Source of the DNA: Pirellulales bacterium
Lineage (GTDB): Bacteria; Planctomycetota; Planctomycetia; Pirellulales; PALSA-1355
Assembly: GCA_022844125.1 (NCBI GenBank)
Contig: JALHMI010000013.1
Coordinates: 124,001-188,000 of the forward strand
Length of the DNA: 64,000 nucleotides
Reading direction: 5' to 3'
The notes beneath the pieces are model-generated. The model had not been told where the DNA came from. It saw only the letters and a list, made by a program, of their open reading frames with translations, and did not search any database. This document shows positions 20,055 to 29,649 of this stretch, one piece after another. Both the position numbers and the translations under genes were made by a program. Positions within the stretch are counted from its first letter, which is position 1; each line of letters starts with the position of its first letter.

Positions 20055-20564
20055 CTACTGAACCTTACCGCCGGCGAGTTGGGCCCGCTCGCGAATGAAC
20101 TGCTGCATTTCGGCAGGAATGCCTGAGAGGGGCAGGGTGACAAACTGTGCTTTCGAAAGCATCACGAGCCAGAACTCGGGGAAACGCCAGAGCTCGGTCA
20201 CGGCGTGCCACTTCAGCGTTGAGCTACCGAGGTCCGAGGTGACGGTGAACAGCTCGCGGTTCACCGAGAGAGTCGCACTTGGCGACTTCAGTCTACGAAA
20301 GCGTCCGAGCGTGTGGCGGTAGTGCGTCACGAAAATCGCGATTACCAGCAGAGTCCCGAGGATGACGACGGCGGCCAGCACGACCAGGTACCAGTTCATG
20401 CCGTACAGGCTGGCGCCAATTGCGATCAGCGCAGCCATTGCGAGAAGCACAAGCGGGAACAGGACTCCGACCGTCCGGCGCCAAAAAGCAAAGACCACCC
20501 GGCGCATCAGCGATTCGGTGTAGTGCAGTGTCGTTGCGAAATCGGCCGGGGCGGACTCTGGCAT
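20055..20564 (-). CDS. YcxB-like membrane protein
   Basis: A 169-residue protein with two N-terminal transmembrane helices (about 33-50 and 55-80) and a C-terminal soluble part of the YcxB type (TLSVNRELFTVTSDLGSSTL, KWHAVTELWRFPEFWLV). Pattern and length fit that family, whose function is not established. It lies about 96 bases downstream of the ten-helix protein on the same strand, and its stop faces no other gene. Confidence 0.7.
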   Translation of the reverse strand: MPESAPADFATTLHYTESLMRRVVFAFWRRTVGVLFPLVLLAMAALIAIGASLYGMNWYLVVLAAVVILGTLLVIAIFVTHYRHTLGRFRRLKSPSATLSVNRELFTVTSDLGSSTLKWHAVTELWRFPEFWLVMLSKAQFVTLPLSGIPAEMQQFIRERAQLAGGKVQ

Positions 20565-20609
20565 TCGAGGAATTATGCCAGCCGCGGGGCCGCGTTGCGA
20601 CCGTGGCGA

Positions 20610-20852
20610 TTAGTTCCAGTTCGAGAACATCCGCCGGTAGATCCGCGGAACTTGCGTCCTGGCGACCGCGTCTTCATAAGCCCGGCGATAAACCTCTTGT
20701 TGCCAGGCCGCGGCGACAGCCACATGCAACGGGCAGACGACGAAGCCCGCTGGAGGCTGCGGCGCTTGCGCGGCGGGCCGTGGTTCGGGCTGCGAGGGAG
20801 GGAAGAAGGCATCCATACGATTCAGATAGCGCGTGATGCGATTGGCAGACAT
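20610..20852 (-). CDS. Small hypothetical protein, 80 aa
   Basis: The frame starts at 20852 with MSANRITRYLNRMDAFF, passes a proline/alanine-rich stretch and ends in a charged amphipathic helix (AAWQQEVYRRAYEDAVAR). GAGATTCTCAGATCAATG-type upstream sequence includes a weak GGAG. No signal peptide and no known domain. The two-part composition, clean ends and 45-base gap to the YcxB-like gene on the same strand support a real gene. Function unknown. Confidence 0.55.
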   Translation of the reverse strand: MSANRITRYLNRMDAFFPPSQPEPRPAAQAPQPPAGFVVCPLHVAVAAAWQQEVYRRAYEDAVARTQVPRIYRRMFSNWN

Positions 20853-21290
20853 TGATCTGAGAATCTCCTTCGCCGACTATCGGCCGACAGCAGCTAGCAC
20901 CTGTGATGATTCGCGACCGCTCGTTCCAATTCCACCGCCATGCGGCGATTCGCGTGGGCGAGGCGACAAGCTGCTGTCAGCAAGGCCATGCTCGATGGTT
21001 ACCTTCACGATCATGTTTATCGACTAATGCATGCTGGCACGCCGCATGGGATGCCATGCATTGCGCCAGTATTCGCCGCGCTCGCGCCCTACACGCGGTT
21101 TCGGCGGTAGACTCTGCCGCGCAGTAAGACTCTACGTAGACCGACATTGCCAGTGCTCAAGGCGGCTGCTTATCTTTGCCGCCCGCACCGGGTCGACCCG
21201 CTCGAACGACGAAGCGTGCTGCGACATGACCCAGAGATACTACGATTGCCTGGCCAAGTGCCTGGACTCGGGTTGCTGCTACGTTCAGCC
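20853..21290. other. Gene-free stretch
   Basis: About 440 bases between a minus-strand small gene and the stop of the serine hydrolase. Several short open frames exist on both strands, none with ribosome-binding site plus protein-like composition. I see no terminator hairpin with T tail and nothing else to report. Confidence 0.4.
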
Positions 21291-22742
21291 TCAGCCCGCC
21301 GAGGTTTTCTCCTTCTTGTCGTCGGCAGGAGTCTCGTTAGAGTCCTTGGCATCCGCTTCCAGGCGCGTGCAGGGAATATCCAGCCCGTTCTGGTGAATGA
21401 CCATTTTCGTGAACTTGCCCGAGTCGTCCGCTTCGAAGTCGAACTTGGCATCGACTGGCCGGCAATAGAAATTGGTCTCGCTCGTGGGATAGATCCCAAT
21501 GCGCGGCTGGCCCGTGAGCTGCACGAACAGTTGGTCTCCCTTGCTCGTGACCTCGGCGACCACGGCCGGGCTCATCCGGTACTTGCCCACCAGCGGTGCG
21601 AGCTTTTCGGCCGGGAGCTTCATCGTCTTGGGGAGCGAGAACGGTTTTACATCGTCGCCACCCAGAAGCTTCAACAGCCGAAAGCCGAGCTGTGTCACAT
21701 AGTCGCTAGATGAGCTGCCAAGCACGACGACGCCGATCTTCTTTTCCGGCTGCATCCCGATGAACGAGCTGTAGCCGCCGGTACCACCGTTGTGCCAGAC
21801 GATCTTATTGGCCCGCTGCAATTGCCAGCCGAGTCCGACATCGCCACCTTCGTTTTCGGGATTCTGGAAGTGAATCTGCTGCGAGAGAGCGATCGCTTTG
21901 TCGAGCTTCGACTGTTTGAGGCCCAGGTTCGCGGCAGCGTACTTCAACATGTCGCCGCTGGTGGAGCGAATAGCGCCAGCGCCGGCCAGCGTGGGGATGT
22001 CCCAGTTCTTGGCCGGTTGGCCGTCGCTGTCGTGCCCCTGCGCGAGCCGCGCAAGGTCGTCCTCGTCGAGCGTGATCCGCGTCTGCGTCATGCCTAAAGG
22101 ACCGGTGATCACTTTCTCCAGCAGCGATTCGTAGTCGTAGCCGCTTTTGAGCTGCAGAATATGCCCGAGCAGACCCATGCCCAGATTGCTGTACTCGGAC
22201 TTTTCGCCCGGCTTACGCTGCAGCTTGTGCCGCATCAGAAACTGCCCCATCTGGGCGACGGTGTAGTCGGCGTACGGGTTCTCCGGATCCTTGGGGCTGA
22301 AGTTGGCCGGCATTCGCGGGAGGCCCGAGCTGTGCGTGGCGAGATCCACCAGCGTGATCGGACGTTCCTTGTTGACGGGCACCATCAGCGTCATGCCCAG
22401 GTGCTGTTGCGCCTTGTCGTCCAGCTTCACGGCGCCGTCTTCGACCATCTGGGCCAGGATGATCCCGGTAAACGTTTTGGTGATCGAGCCGATTTCGAAT
22501 ACGGTCTCTGGCGTGGGGGACGAGGGGTTCGCATCCGAGATCGCGCCGTAACCAAGCGTCTGCTCGCCCTTGTCACTGATCAAGCCGATCGCCAGGCCCT
22601 TGATCCAGCCGCCATCGATAAGCGGTTTTACGATCTCGTCGACCTGGGACTGCGAAATGAGCTCCTCGGCCTGAACCGCAGGAGCGATCACCACCAAGAG
22701 CACAACGCACCACCACGCTCGCACGCACCGCAGGCCACTCAT
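21291..22742 (-). CDS. Exported serine hydrolase, beta-lactamase class C/penicillin-binding family
   Basis: A 483-residue protein with signal peptide (residues 1-25, ending PAVQAEE). The serine nucleophile lies in SITKTF (SxxK), the YSN triad member in KSEYSNLGMGLLG, and HNGGTGGYSS stands for the third motif. A C-terminal extension of about 110 residues (from PLVGKYRMSP) is a lipocalin-like domain often found in such esterases. The ATG at 22742 has GAGGAG 7 bases upstream. Likely an esterase or D-amino-acid peptidase rather than an antibiotic-resistance enzyme; that is family-level inference. Confidence 0.88.
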   Translation of the reverse strand: MSGLRCVRAWWCVVLLVVIAPAVQAEELISQSQVDEIVKPLIDGGWIKGLAIGLISDKGEQTLGYGAISDANPSSPTPETVFEIGSITKTFTGIILAQMVEDGAVKLDDKAQQHLGMTLMVPVNKERPITLVDLATHSSGLPRMPANFSPKDPENPYADYTVAQMGQFLMRHKLQRKPGEKSEYSNLGMGLLGHILQLKSGYDYESLLEKVITGPLGMTQTRITLDEDDLARLAQGHDSDGQPAKNWDIPTLAGAGAIRSTSGDMLKYAAANLGLKQSKLDKAIALSQQIHFQNPENEGGDVGLGWQLQRANKIVWHNGGTGGYSSFIGMQPEKKIGVVVLGSSSSDYVTQLGFRLLKLLGGDDVKPFSLPKTMKLPAEKLAPLVGKYRMSPAVVAEVTSKGDQLFVQLTGQPRIGIYPTSETNFYCRPVDAKFDFEADDSGKFTKMVIHQNGLDIPCTRLEADAKDSNETPADDKKEKTSAG

Positions 22743-22780
22743 GGATTGGCTCCTCGTTGATAGTTCGCTTGGCAACCCTG

Positions 22781-23584
22781 TTAGCTCATCTTCCTCACGA
22801 TCCAGTCGCCCCACTCGGCCGAAAGCTGCGAGATCGCAAACACCAGCCGCGCCTTGCCGGGCACGACCAGTTCCGCCTCGCGCCGCCCACAGGCCTTCAC
22901 GATCCGCTCGGCCAACCAGTCCGGCTGAATCAGTTTAACCTTCGCACCACCGCCGGGCTTGCGGGCACTTTCCGGAATGTTCGCGGGCTTGTCGTTGGAA
23001 TAGGTTCGCGGTTCGTCGCGGGCTATTGGCCCCGGCGAAACCAAAAGCACGTGCAATCCCTCGGGGGCGAGCTCCAGCCGAAGCTGGGCCGAGTAGGCGC
23101 TGACGGCGAACTTCGTGGCAGAATACGCGCCCATATAGCGAGCGGCTGTTTTGCCGGCCAACGAACCAATGTTCACCAGCGAGCCGTGCGACTTGAGCAG
23201 GTACGGCATCGCGGCCCGAGTACATCGCACCAGGGCCGTGAAGTTCAGGTCCATCAGCGAGGCAAACTCTTCGGCCGTCGTGTCGATGACTGCGCCCCGG
23301 GCGGAACTGCCCGCGTTGTTCACGAGCACGTCGATTGCGCCAAAGGCCTCCACCGTGCGGGCAACCATCTGCTCGACGTCGGCCTGTTTTTGGATGTCGG
23401 CCTGAATGGCGAGGACTTCGGCGCCGAGCGATCGAAGTTCTGTTGCCGCGGCTTCGAGCTTATCGGCCGAGCGCGCGGCAATGGCCACGCGCGCCCCGGA
23501 CCGGCAAAACGCTCGCGCAAGGGCGAGCCCGAGGCCGCTGGAGCCGCCCGTGATGAGAACCGCCTTGTTGGTCCAGTGGGACAT
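22781..23584 (-). CDS. Short-chain dehydrogenase/reductase (SDR)
   Basis: A 267-residue classical SDR: cofactor motif TGGSSGLGLALA at residues 12-23, NNAG, catalytic Ser in IGSLAGKTA and YxxxK in AYSATKFA. The Arg/Ser pattern after the first strands (AARSADKLE) suggests NADPH. C-terminal tail with SPGPIARDEP. It precedes the serine hydrolase by 38 bases on the same strand, so the two may be co-transcribed. Substrate unknown. Confidence 0.9.
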   Translation of the reverse strand: MSHWTNKAVLITGGSSGLGLALARAFCRSGARVAIAARSADKLEAAATELRSLGAEVLAIQADIQKQADVEQMVARTVEAFGAIDVLVNNAGSSARGAVIDTTAEEFASLMDLNFTALVRCTRAAMPYLLKSHGSLVNIGSLAGKTAARYMGAYSATKFAVSAYSAQLRLELAPEGLHVLLVSPGPIARDEPRTYSNDKPANIPESARKPGGGAKVKLIQPDWLAERIVKACGRREAELVVPGKARLVFAISQLSAEWGDWIVRKMS

Positions 23585-23622
23585 ACGAGCTGAACTTAAC
23601 TGCGATGTACAAACCGTAGAAG

Positions 23623-23650
23623 AAAAAACCCAGGGAAAGCATTCCCTGGG
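23623..23650 (-). terminator. Intrinsic terminator of the TAT oxidoreductase gene
   Basis: CCCAGGGAA at 23629-23637 pairs with TTCCCTGGG at 23642-23650 around AGCA, followed on the minus strand by TTTTTT (23623-23628). It separates the oxidoreductase transcript from the SDR gene. Confidence 0.85.
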
Positions 23651-23686
23651 CTTCCGTTTGACTCAAGTGCTCCGAGCTGGTTTGAC

Positions 23687-24997
23687 CTATCCCACTGTGT
23701 ACGGCGAACGCTGTGCGCGCGTGAGCATGGCGGTCGCTTCGCTGTCGCCGACGAAGTCTTCCTTCGCGGGATCCCAGGTGAGCTTGCGGCCGAGGCGGAT
23801 CGAGATGTTGCCCAGGTGACAAGCACTCACCGAGCGATGTTGGCTTTCGACATCCGAGATCGGCCACTTGCCGTGCATCCAGGCTTCGAAGAAGTTGCCC
23901 ATGTGGTCGCCGTAATGAGCTGTGTTTCCTTTATAGAGTTCCTTAACCTGCTCCATGATCTTGTCCTTAAGGGCCGGATCGGCATCCTGCTCTTCAATTG
24001 GTTTGCCGGTCAGACGGCCGCGATTTACATAGATGCGGCCCTCGGTGCCCTCGATCAGCAGGCCTTCATCTCCTGGCGGCTGAGCGCGCATCAGCACCTT
24101 GATGCCTGCGGGATACTCGTAGTCGACCGAGACGAGCTTCGGCGTGTTGTATCCGCCGGGGATCGTGGGCAGTGCGGTCTTGGTGCCATCGATTGTGGTG
24201 GGACCGGAGTTTTCAATGTTCATCACCCAATGGGCGATGTCCATGTGATGAGCGCCCCAGTCGGTGGCAATGCCGCCCGAGTACTCGTACCACCAGCGGA
24301 ACTGGTAGTGGCAGCGTTCGGGGCAGTAGTCGGCCTGCGGCGCCTGACCGAGCCACATGTCCCAATTCAACCCATCCGGCACGGGCTGTGTCTGGAATGG
24401 TCCGCCTTCGGCCGTCGAGAGCGGCAGGCTGACGGTGATCGTGTGCAGCTTGCCAAGCCGTCCGCTGCGGGCCGTGGCGACGGCGCGGCCGAACAACTCA
24501 AACTGATCGCCGCGCTGCTGCGTGCCAACTTGCATCACCTTGCCGGTCTTCTTCACCGCGGCCACGAGCCGCTTACCTTCGTCGATGGTGAGCGTCAGCG
24601 GCTTTTCGCAATACACATGCTTGCCGGCATCGAGGGCGGCGAGCGCGATCGCCGTATGCCAATGGTCGGGGGTGCCGATCGTCACGGCTTCAATGTCTTT
24701 ACGATCGAGCAGCTTGCGATAGTCTTCAAAGATCTCGGCGTCCTTGAAGTGTTCGTTCTTGGCCCGCTCGGCGTGCTGACGCTGCACGTCGCACACGGCC
24801 ACGACGTCGCCATACTTGTTGGCGCGGCGAGCGATGCCGGTCCCTTGACCGCCGGTGCCAATGGCGCCAACGAGCGGACGATTGTTCTTCGATTCATCCC
24901 CGCGAGCGCGGAGCGTGCTCCAGAAGGGATTGGCAGCCAGCGCCATGGCGCCCGCCGAAGTCTGAACGAATGCCCGTCGGGTGAACTGCTTACTCAT
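23687..24997 (-). CDS. TAT-exported Gfo/Idh/MocA family oxidoreductase
   Basis: A 436-residue NAD(P)-dependent oxidoreductase with a twin-arginine signal (FTRRAFVQTSAGAMALAA). The Rossmann domain follows (LVGAIGTGGQGTG), with GTPDHWHTAIAL and the EKP motif in HVYCEKPLTL. The substrate domain includes WWYEYSGGIATDWGAHHMDI, a frequent signature of the planctomycete exported branch. Start at ATG 24997; the frame extends 9 codons upstream. Exported Gfo/Idh proteins probably act on oligosaccharides in the periplasm-like space with a prebound cofactor; substrate unknown. Ends in a clear terminator. Confidence 0.9.
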   Translation of the reverse strand: MSKQFTRRAFVQTSAGAMALAANPFWSTLRARGDESKNNRPLVGAIGTGGQGTGIARRANKYGDVVAVCDVQRQHAERAKNEHFKDAEIFEDYRKLLDRKDIEAVTIGTPDHWHTAIALAALDAGKHVYCEKPLTLTIDEGKRLVAAVKKTGKVMQVGTQQRGDQFELFGRAVATARSGRLGKLHTITVSLPLSTAEGGPFQTQPVPDGLNWDMWLGQAPQADYCPERCHYQFRWWYEYSGGIATDWGAHHMDIAHWVMNIENSGPTTIDGTKTALPTIPGGYNTPKLVSVDYEYPAGIKVLMRAQPPGDEGLLIEGTEGRIYVNRGRLTGKPIEEQDADPALKDKIMEQVKELYKGNTAHYGDHMGNFFEAWMHGKWPISDVESQHRSVSACHLGNISIRLGRKLTWDPAKEDFVGDSEATAMLTRAQRSPYTVG

Positions 24998-25105
24998 TGC
25001 GATTGGTACCTCGCTTGCCCCCAAAAACAGAAGAACGTTTTGAGCACAAGTTTAACCGCCCCACACGCCCGCCGCCAATCGGCCGGGGAGCCTGGGATTC
25101 CCACG

Positions 25106-25681
25106 CTACTTTTTCGCGGAAAGTGGCTCGAACTTCGTAATCTCCCAGTGCGTCTCGAAGTCCGCCCCCAACACCACCCGATCATATTTGCGTGGAAAGC
25201 CGTACGTCGGGTCGAACTCGGCCCTTTGAATCACCTCGGAGGCCCCCGAGGTGTTGAAGGACTTTGCGGGCGACTCGGCCATCTCGAGTTCTTCGGCAAT
25301 TGTGTCCATCATGCCGGGGACGGTCCAGTAGTACCAAGTGCGCTCCTGGCTAGGGACCACGCCGTCGCGCTCCATCTTCGTGGCCTGGCCGTCGCGGACC
25401 TCGACGTGAATCTTGCCGGGGCGATTGCCCGAGAGCAGCAGGTCGAGGTTGTAGTCCGTCAGTCCGCTGGCGTTCCAGCGATCGGCGGCGGCTTCGTATT
25501 CGGCACGCGTGAGCAGCGGGGTCGTGTTGCGATTGAGAAATGCATAGGTGAGCAGGCCCGCGGCGACGGCCATGGCGCCGAGCAGCGTGCCCATAATCAG
25601 GGCCGCGGGGCGAAATCGGCGCGGCTGATCGTCCGAAGTGTTCTCGCCTTGGTGTGAGTCGCTACCGTCTGAATTTGTCAT
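25106..25681 (-). CDS. Membrane-anchored hypothetical protein (DUF6174-like)
   Basis: A 191-residue protein with a polar cytoplasmic N-terminus, one transmembrane helix at about residues 27-48 (ALIMGTLLGAMAVAAGLL) and an exported domain. The core pattern W-N-x-x-G-L-x-D-Y-N-L (residues about 68-78), then VEVRDGQATKM and a late FDPTYGFPRKYDRV, matches my recollection of the DUF6174 family, whose members are small exported proteins of unknown function. I cannot check this. Divergent from pyruvate kinase. Confidence 0.65.
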   Translation of the reverse strand: MTNSDGSDSHQGENTSDDQPRRFRPAALIMGTLLGAMAVAAGLLTYAFLNRNTTPLLTRAEYEAAADRWNASGLTDYNLDLLLSGNRPGKIHVEVRDGQATKMERDGVVPSQERTWYYWTVPGMMDTIAEELEMAESPAKSFNTSGASEVIQRAEFDPTYGFPRKYDRVVLGADFETHWEITKFEPLSAKK

Positions 25682-25834
25682 GCTGGCTTACTTCAAGTTT
25701 GATGTCGGTCGCAGTTGTTCCGCGTCTGCGACTGGCCAAATCTTATCGCGCGCGGTAGGCTACGGCCAAGCGAGGCTCCAGGCGGGACCGATTAAAACGT
25801 TCGAATTGTCAGCTACCTGGAGGACGCAACGCGC

Positions 25835-27280
25835 ATGGCCGATGCCGCACGCCTGAAGAAACGCGCTCGCACGAAGATTGTCGCCACGGTTGGCCCCGCC
25901 TGCCGCACTCCCGAAAAGCTCGCCGAGCTGGTGCTTGCCGGCGTTGACGTCTTCCGCCTGAACATGGCGCACGCCAGCCGCGATGAACACGCCGAATCGC
26001 TGGAAATGATTCGAGCGATCAGCCGCCAATTGCGGCAGCCGATTGCCGTGCTGGCCGATCTGGCCGGACCGAAGATCCGCCTCGGCGAACTACCCGATGG
26101 ATTCCTCGAATGCGAAAGCAACGCCGAGTTTCGCTTTATTCGCGGCGAAACATCTAGCGATTCGCACGACCTGGTCACGACCTACGAACCGCTCGTCGAC
26201 GAACTAGCCGTGGGCGACACCGTGATGCTGGCCGATGGCACAGTGGGTATGAAGGTCGTGGAGAAGGGCCCCGACTTCGCCCGCTGCAAGGTCACCCAGC
26301 CCGGCACGATCCGCAGCCGCCAGGGTCTGAACCTGCCCGGCGTGAAGCTCAGTGCCCCGGCAATGGACGACGACGATCGCAAGAACGCCATCTGGGCGGC
26401 TGAAAACCAGATCGACTTTGTAAGCCTCAGCTTTGTGCGCCAGGCCAGCGACGTGCGCGAACTGAAAGAGCTGCTTCGCAAGCGCGGCTCGGCAGCCCGG
26501 GTCATCGCCAAGATCGAAAAGCCCGAGGCGCTGGATCACCTGGACGAGATCGTGGCCGAGTCGGACGCGATCATGGTCGCCCGTGGCGATTTAGGGGTCG
26601 AGATCGACGTCGCGCAGATGCCGGTTGTACAGAAGCGGATCGTGCTGGCCTGCACCGTGCACCAGAAGCCGTCGATCATCGCCACCCAGATGCTCGACAG
26701 CATGCAGAACTCGCCGCGGCCCACCCGGGCGGAAGTGACCGACGTGGCGAACGCGATTCTGGATGGCGGCGACGCCTGCATGCTCAGTGGTGAAACGGCG
26801 ATCGGCAAGTATCCCAAGCAAGCCGTCGAGATGATGAACCGCATCGCTCAGGCGACGGAGGAGCTGTTTCGCGACAACGCGCCGCGTCCGACCGGCGAGT
26901 TCCACGCCGAGGGTCTGCACCCGATCACCGCAGCCGTCGTCTACGGGGCAGGGCACATGGCAGCCGACCTGGATGCCAAGCTGGTGGCCGTCGTCACGCA
27001 CTCGGGCGCGACGGCGCTCGCGCTCAGCAAACAGCGCAGCTACGTGCACACCGTGGGCATCAGCGACAGCCCACGCACGCTGCGGCAGATGTGCCTGTTC
27101 TGGGGAGTGATTCCGCTAATCGACGTGACGGTTGACGGCTCAGGCTCGACGATCGAGGCGGTGACCGAGTGGGGCTGCGCGAACGGCATTTTGGTGAGCG
27201 GCGACTACGTCGTGCTCATCGGCGGCCTCGGCCTCCACGTCGGCTCGCACAACCAGGTGATCGTGCATCGGGTGGAATGA
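25835..27280 (+). CDS. pyk: Pyruvate kinase
   Basis: Final ATP-yielding step of glycolysis: phosphoenolpyruvate + ADP to pyruvate + ATP. The 481-residue chain has KIVATVGPACRT at the start, the active-site signature around VIAKIEKPEALDHLDEI (catalytic Lys), VARGDLGVEI, and ATQMLDSMQNSPRPTRAEV. The C-terminal regulatory domain is complete and ends in VVLIGGLGLHVGSHNQVIV. CTGGAGGACG precedes the ATG. The effector-site residues cannot be assigned reliably. Downstream stop is 15 bases from a convergent small gene. Confidence 0.97.
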   Translation: MADAARLKKRARTKIVATVGPACRTPEKLAELVLAGVDVFRLNMAHASRDEHAESLEMIRAISRQLRQPIAVLADLAGPKIRLGELPDGFLECESNAEFRFIRGETSSDSHDLVTTYEPLVDELAVGDTVMLADGTVGMKVVEKGPDFARCKVTQPGTIRSRQGLNLPGVKLSAPAMDDDDRKNAIWAAENQIDFVSLSFVRQASDVRELKELLRKRGSAARVIAKIEKPEALDHLDEIVAESDAIMVARGDLGVEIDVAQMPVVQKRIVLACTVHQKPSIIATQMLDSMQNSPRPTRAEVTDVANAILDGGDACMLSGETAIGKYPKQAVEMMNRIAQATEELFRDNAPRPTGEFHAEGLHPITAAVVYGAGHMAADLDAKLVAVVTHSGATALALSKQRSYVHTVGISDSPRTLRQMCLFWGVIPLIDVTVDGSGSTIEAVTEWGCANGILVSGDYVVLIGGLGLHVGSHNQVIVHRVE

Positions 27281-27294
27281 GCACATTCCGATGC

Positions 27295-27483
27295 CTATCG
27301 ACTACCGAAAAGTCTCATCAGCACATAGCTGCATCCACTGTTGATGGCGAACCCGGCGAGCAAGAGCAATTGCACGCCAGCGAACAGCGATCCTAATTCC
27401 GCATTGAGCAGGGAAGCGCAGCCGCTGCAGCAAAACATGATGGATAGACAAGCAATGGCGAGTGGTCCGGTCGAGCTGTGCAT
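27295..27483 (-). CDS. Small hydrophobic protein with lipobox-like N-terminus, 62 aa
   Basis: The frame from ATG 27483 has GGAG 7 bases upstream. The protein has a first hydrophobic stretch containing CLSIMFCCSGCASLL, which could be a lipoprotein signal ending at SGC, and a second helix AGVQLLLLAGFAINSGC. Cysteines are unusually frequent (5 of 62). It could be a lipoprotein or a two-helix membrane protein. The good SD and strong hydrophobic pattern argue it is real. Function unknown. Confidence 0.55.
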   Translation of the reverse strand: MHSSTGPLAIACLSIMFCCSGCASLLNAELGSLFAGVQLLLLAGFAINSGCSYVLMRLFGSR

Positions 27484-27559
27484 CGGTTTTCTCCCGGATC
27501 AGACGCCGGCAGTTGCGTCGCATCCGGAAAGCCAACCGCATTGCTCAGCAGAGCATCAC

Positions 27560-28504
27560 CTACTTCTTCAAGTGTTCGTCGAAGAAGGCCCACATGTCGG
27601 CATGCTCCTGCTGACGAAAGTGGCCGGTGAAGCCGTGCTTCTGGTCTTTGTAGAGATTCAACGTGTGGCGCGCGCCGGCCGCCTTCATGGCTGCGTCGAG
27701 CTTCGTCGCCTGGTCGACGGGCACAATCGGATCCAGATCGCCTTGCAGAGTGAGCACCGGCGGATCATCGCTGGAGACGTATGTCAGCGGACTCGCGGCC
27801 TTGTACGTCTCGGCCGCTTCCGCCGGAGTGCCGTTCAGGAACAGACGAAACAGCCAGTGCAGGGTGCTTTTCTTTTGTGCGGAAGCCATCTCCGTCGGAC
27901 CGAACACATTGACGACGGCCTGCACGCGGCTTGATTGTTCGGGATTGCCGCCGTCGCCTTCGAGGTTCGCGTCCGCATCGGTCAGCCCCAACATCAAGGA
28001 CAGGTGCCCGCCAGCCGAAGCGCCCGTCGCGCCGATCCGGTCGGGATCGACGTGATACTTGGCGGCGTTCGCCCGCAGCCAGCGCACGGCGGCCTTCACA
28101 TCGTGAACCTGGGCCGGAAAGGTGGGAGTCGCGGTCGCGGTATCCTTCTGCTTGGCGTCGAACTTCATCAGCCGGTAGCTGACCGTGGCGGCAACATAGC
28201 CGCGCTTGGCCGCCTCTTCGATGGAATCGCGATAGTTGCCCCGATCGCCGAGATACCAGCCGCCGCCGTGAATGAACACGATCGCGGGGAAGGGGCCATT
28301 GCCGGCGGGCCGCGCGAGATCGAGTTTGAGCTCCTGGCCGTCCGGGCTGCTGTAGACGAGGCCTTCCTCGAGGATGATCTCGGTTTCGGTGGCGGCCGGC
28401 GCTTTGGCGGTGGCGGCTTCTTGTGCGCTTGCCAGCCCGCTCGAAGCAACGATCAGGAATGTGGTCAAGGCGAAAGACAACATCCACGGTACGATGCGCT
28501 TCAC
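27560..28504 (-). CDS. Exported alpha/beta hydrolase, BD-FAE/carboxylesterase-like
   Basis: A 314-residue serine esterase. Signal peptide (VPWMLSFALTTFLIVASS, then GLASAQ). Oxyanion motif FIHGGGWYLGD, nucleophile in IGATGASAGGHLSLM, acid in LQGDLDPIVPVD and histidine in KDQKHGFTGHF. Such enzymes release acyl or feruloyl groups from plant or algal polysaccharides, or act as general esterases. I choose the GTG at 28504 because GAGGAA lies 7 bases upstream and a signal peptide follows at once; ATGs at 28537 and 28753 lie further up. Confidence 0.85.
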   Translation of the reverse strand: MKRIVPWMLSFALTTFLIVASSGLASAQEAATAKAPAATETEIILEEGLVYSSPDGQELKLDLARPAGNGPFPAIVFIHGGGWYLGDRGNYRDSIEEAAKRGYVAATVSYRLMKFDAKQKDTATATPTFPAQVHDVKAAVRWLRANAAKYHVDPDRIGATGASAGGHLSLMLGLTDADANLEGDGGNPEQSSRVQAVVNVFGPTEMASAQKKSTLHWLFRLFLNGTPAEAAETYKAASPLTYVSSDDPPVLTLQGDLDPIVPVDQATKLDAAMKAAGARHTLNLYKDQKHGFTGHFRQQEHADMWAFFDEHLKK

Positions 28505-28905
28505 GGTCAGGTTCCTCGTGGTTGGCTCGAAGTTCATGCTGTCAGCTTGCCGACAATCTAGCAGGCCTACACCGCTGGCCCAAATCGATTCCGGCGGCAA
28601 CCCATGGGGGACTCTCGCATTCGCCCTGGGCAGACAGGAAACGCGAATGCTAGTGGTCGCGTCTGGGAATGGAATATCGAAGCACCTGCCGAACCTCCCG
28701 GCAGGGTATCCCGTTGAATGGACGTCGTGCGACAAGCGTCCTGCGAGGCTCACCGCGACCTGGCGAACTCACGCGGCTCGTCGCCTGTCGAATTCGTGGC
28801 CTGGCTCCGGGCGATCGCCGGAAATAATGTGCTGGCGGAGTTTACCAATCGGCTCTCGCTGCGACTCAATCTGATTGAGACTCGCTAAAACCGGCCGGCC
28901 ATCAT
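28505..28905. other. Gene-free stretch
   Basis: About 400 bases between the esterase start and the methyltransferase stop, both on the minus strand. The esterase frame remains open to 28753 here but without signal-peptide or SD support. No hairpin terminator is visible behind the methyltransferase gene. Confidence 0.4.
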
Positions 28906-29649
28906 TCAGACGGCACGCAGCAGGTAGAACGAATAGCCGTACGACTCGCCATAGCGGCGGAACAGATCGATCTCGCTTTCGGTTTCGGCGATGACGCTCA
29001 GCATGGTTGGCGATGCGGCCGGGCGCAATGCTTCGACGCGGCGCTCGAGTGGTCCGTAATAGTTTTCCCACCAGGCATCTTCTGGCAGGCGTTCGACACC
29101 GAGAACGTTATAGCCGGCCGACACCGCACGGCGAGCGTTTTCCGCATCGCTGCCGGCCGTGGGATAACCGGCAGACCAGAACTTACGCACCTCTTCAGGC
29201 AGCGGTTCGACGAACAGCGTGAGCTCCGAAATGACTGCCAGGCCGCCCACGGGCAGCAACGGTCGCCAGGTCTTGAGTGCGCCCGCGAATGTGAGCTGAT
29301 ACGCCGCCCCTTCGGACCAGAGCAGGTCCAGCGACTCGGCCGGCCAGTCGAGCGCGCCCATGTCGGCCTCGACGGTATGGATCAGATGCCCAAGCCCGCG
29401 CTCGGCAGCCTTGCGGTTGAGCTCTGCCAGAAACGAGGCGGCTAGGTCGACCGCGGTCACCGGAGCTTGCAATTCTTCGGCCAGCACGAGCGCCGCCGCG
29501 CCACTGCCGCAGCCCAGGTCGGCAACGCGCGGACTCGCAGGCAGCGGAGGCAATTTCTTGAGCATTCGTCGGGTGAAAGCCGCGTCGCCGGGGCCTTGGC
29601 GCGGGAGGCCGGCATGCAGTTCCAAGAGTGCCGCAAGTTCTGGAGTCAT
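28906..29649 (-). CDS. Class I SAM-dependent methyltransferase
   Basis: A 247-residue methyltransferase. Motif I VADLGCGSGAAALVLAEEL at about 42-60, an acidic end of strand 2 (VTAVDLAASF), motif II region VEADMGALDWPAESLDLLWSE and motif III PVGGLAVISELT are all present. The C-terminal part with W-W-E-N-Y-Y-G-P-L-E is typical of a group of uncharacterised bacterial methyltransferases. The start at ATG 29649 gives MTPELAALLELH; the frame continues upstream without support. Methyl acceptor unknown. Confidence 0.85.
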   Translation of the reverse strand: MTPELAALLELHAGLPRQGPGDAAFTRRMLKKLPPLPASPRVADLGCGSGAAALVLAEELQAPVTAVDLAASFLAELNRKAAERGLGHLIHTVEADMGALDWPAESLDLLWSEGAAYQLTFAGALKTWRPLLPVGGLAVISELTLFVEPLPEEVRKFWSAGYPTAGSDAENARRAVSAGYNVLGVERLPEDAWWENYYGPLERRVEALRPAASPTMLSVIAETESEIDLFRRYGESYGYSFYLLRAV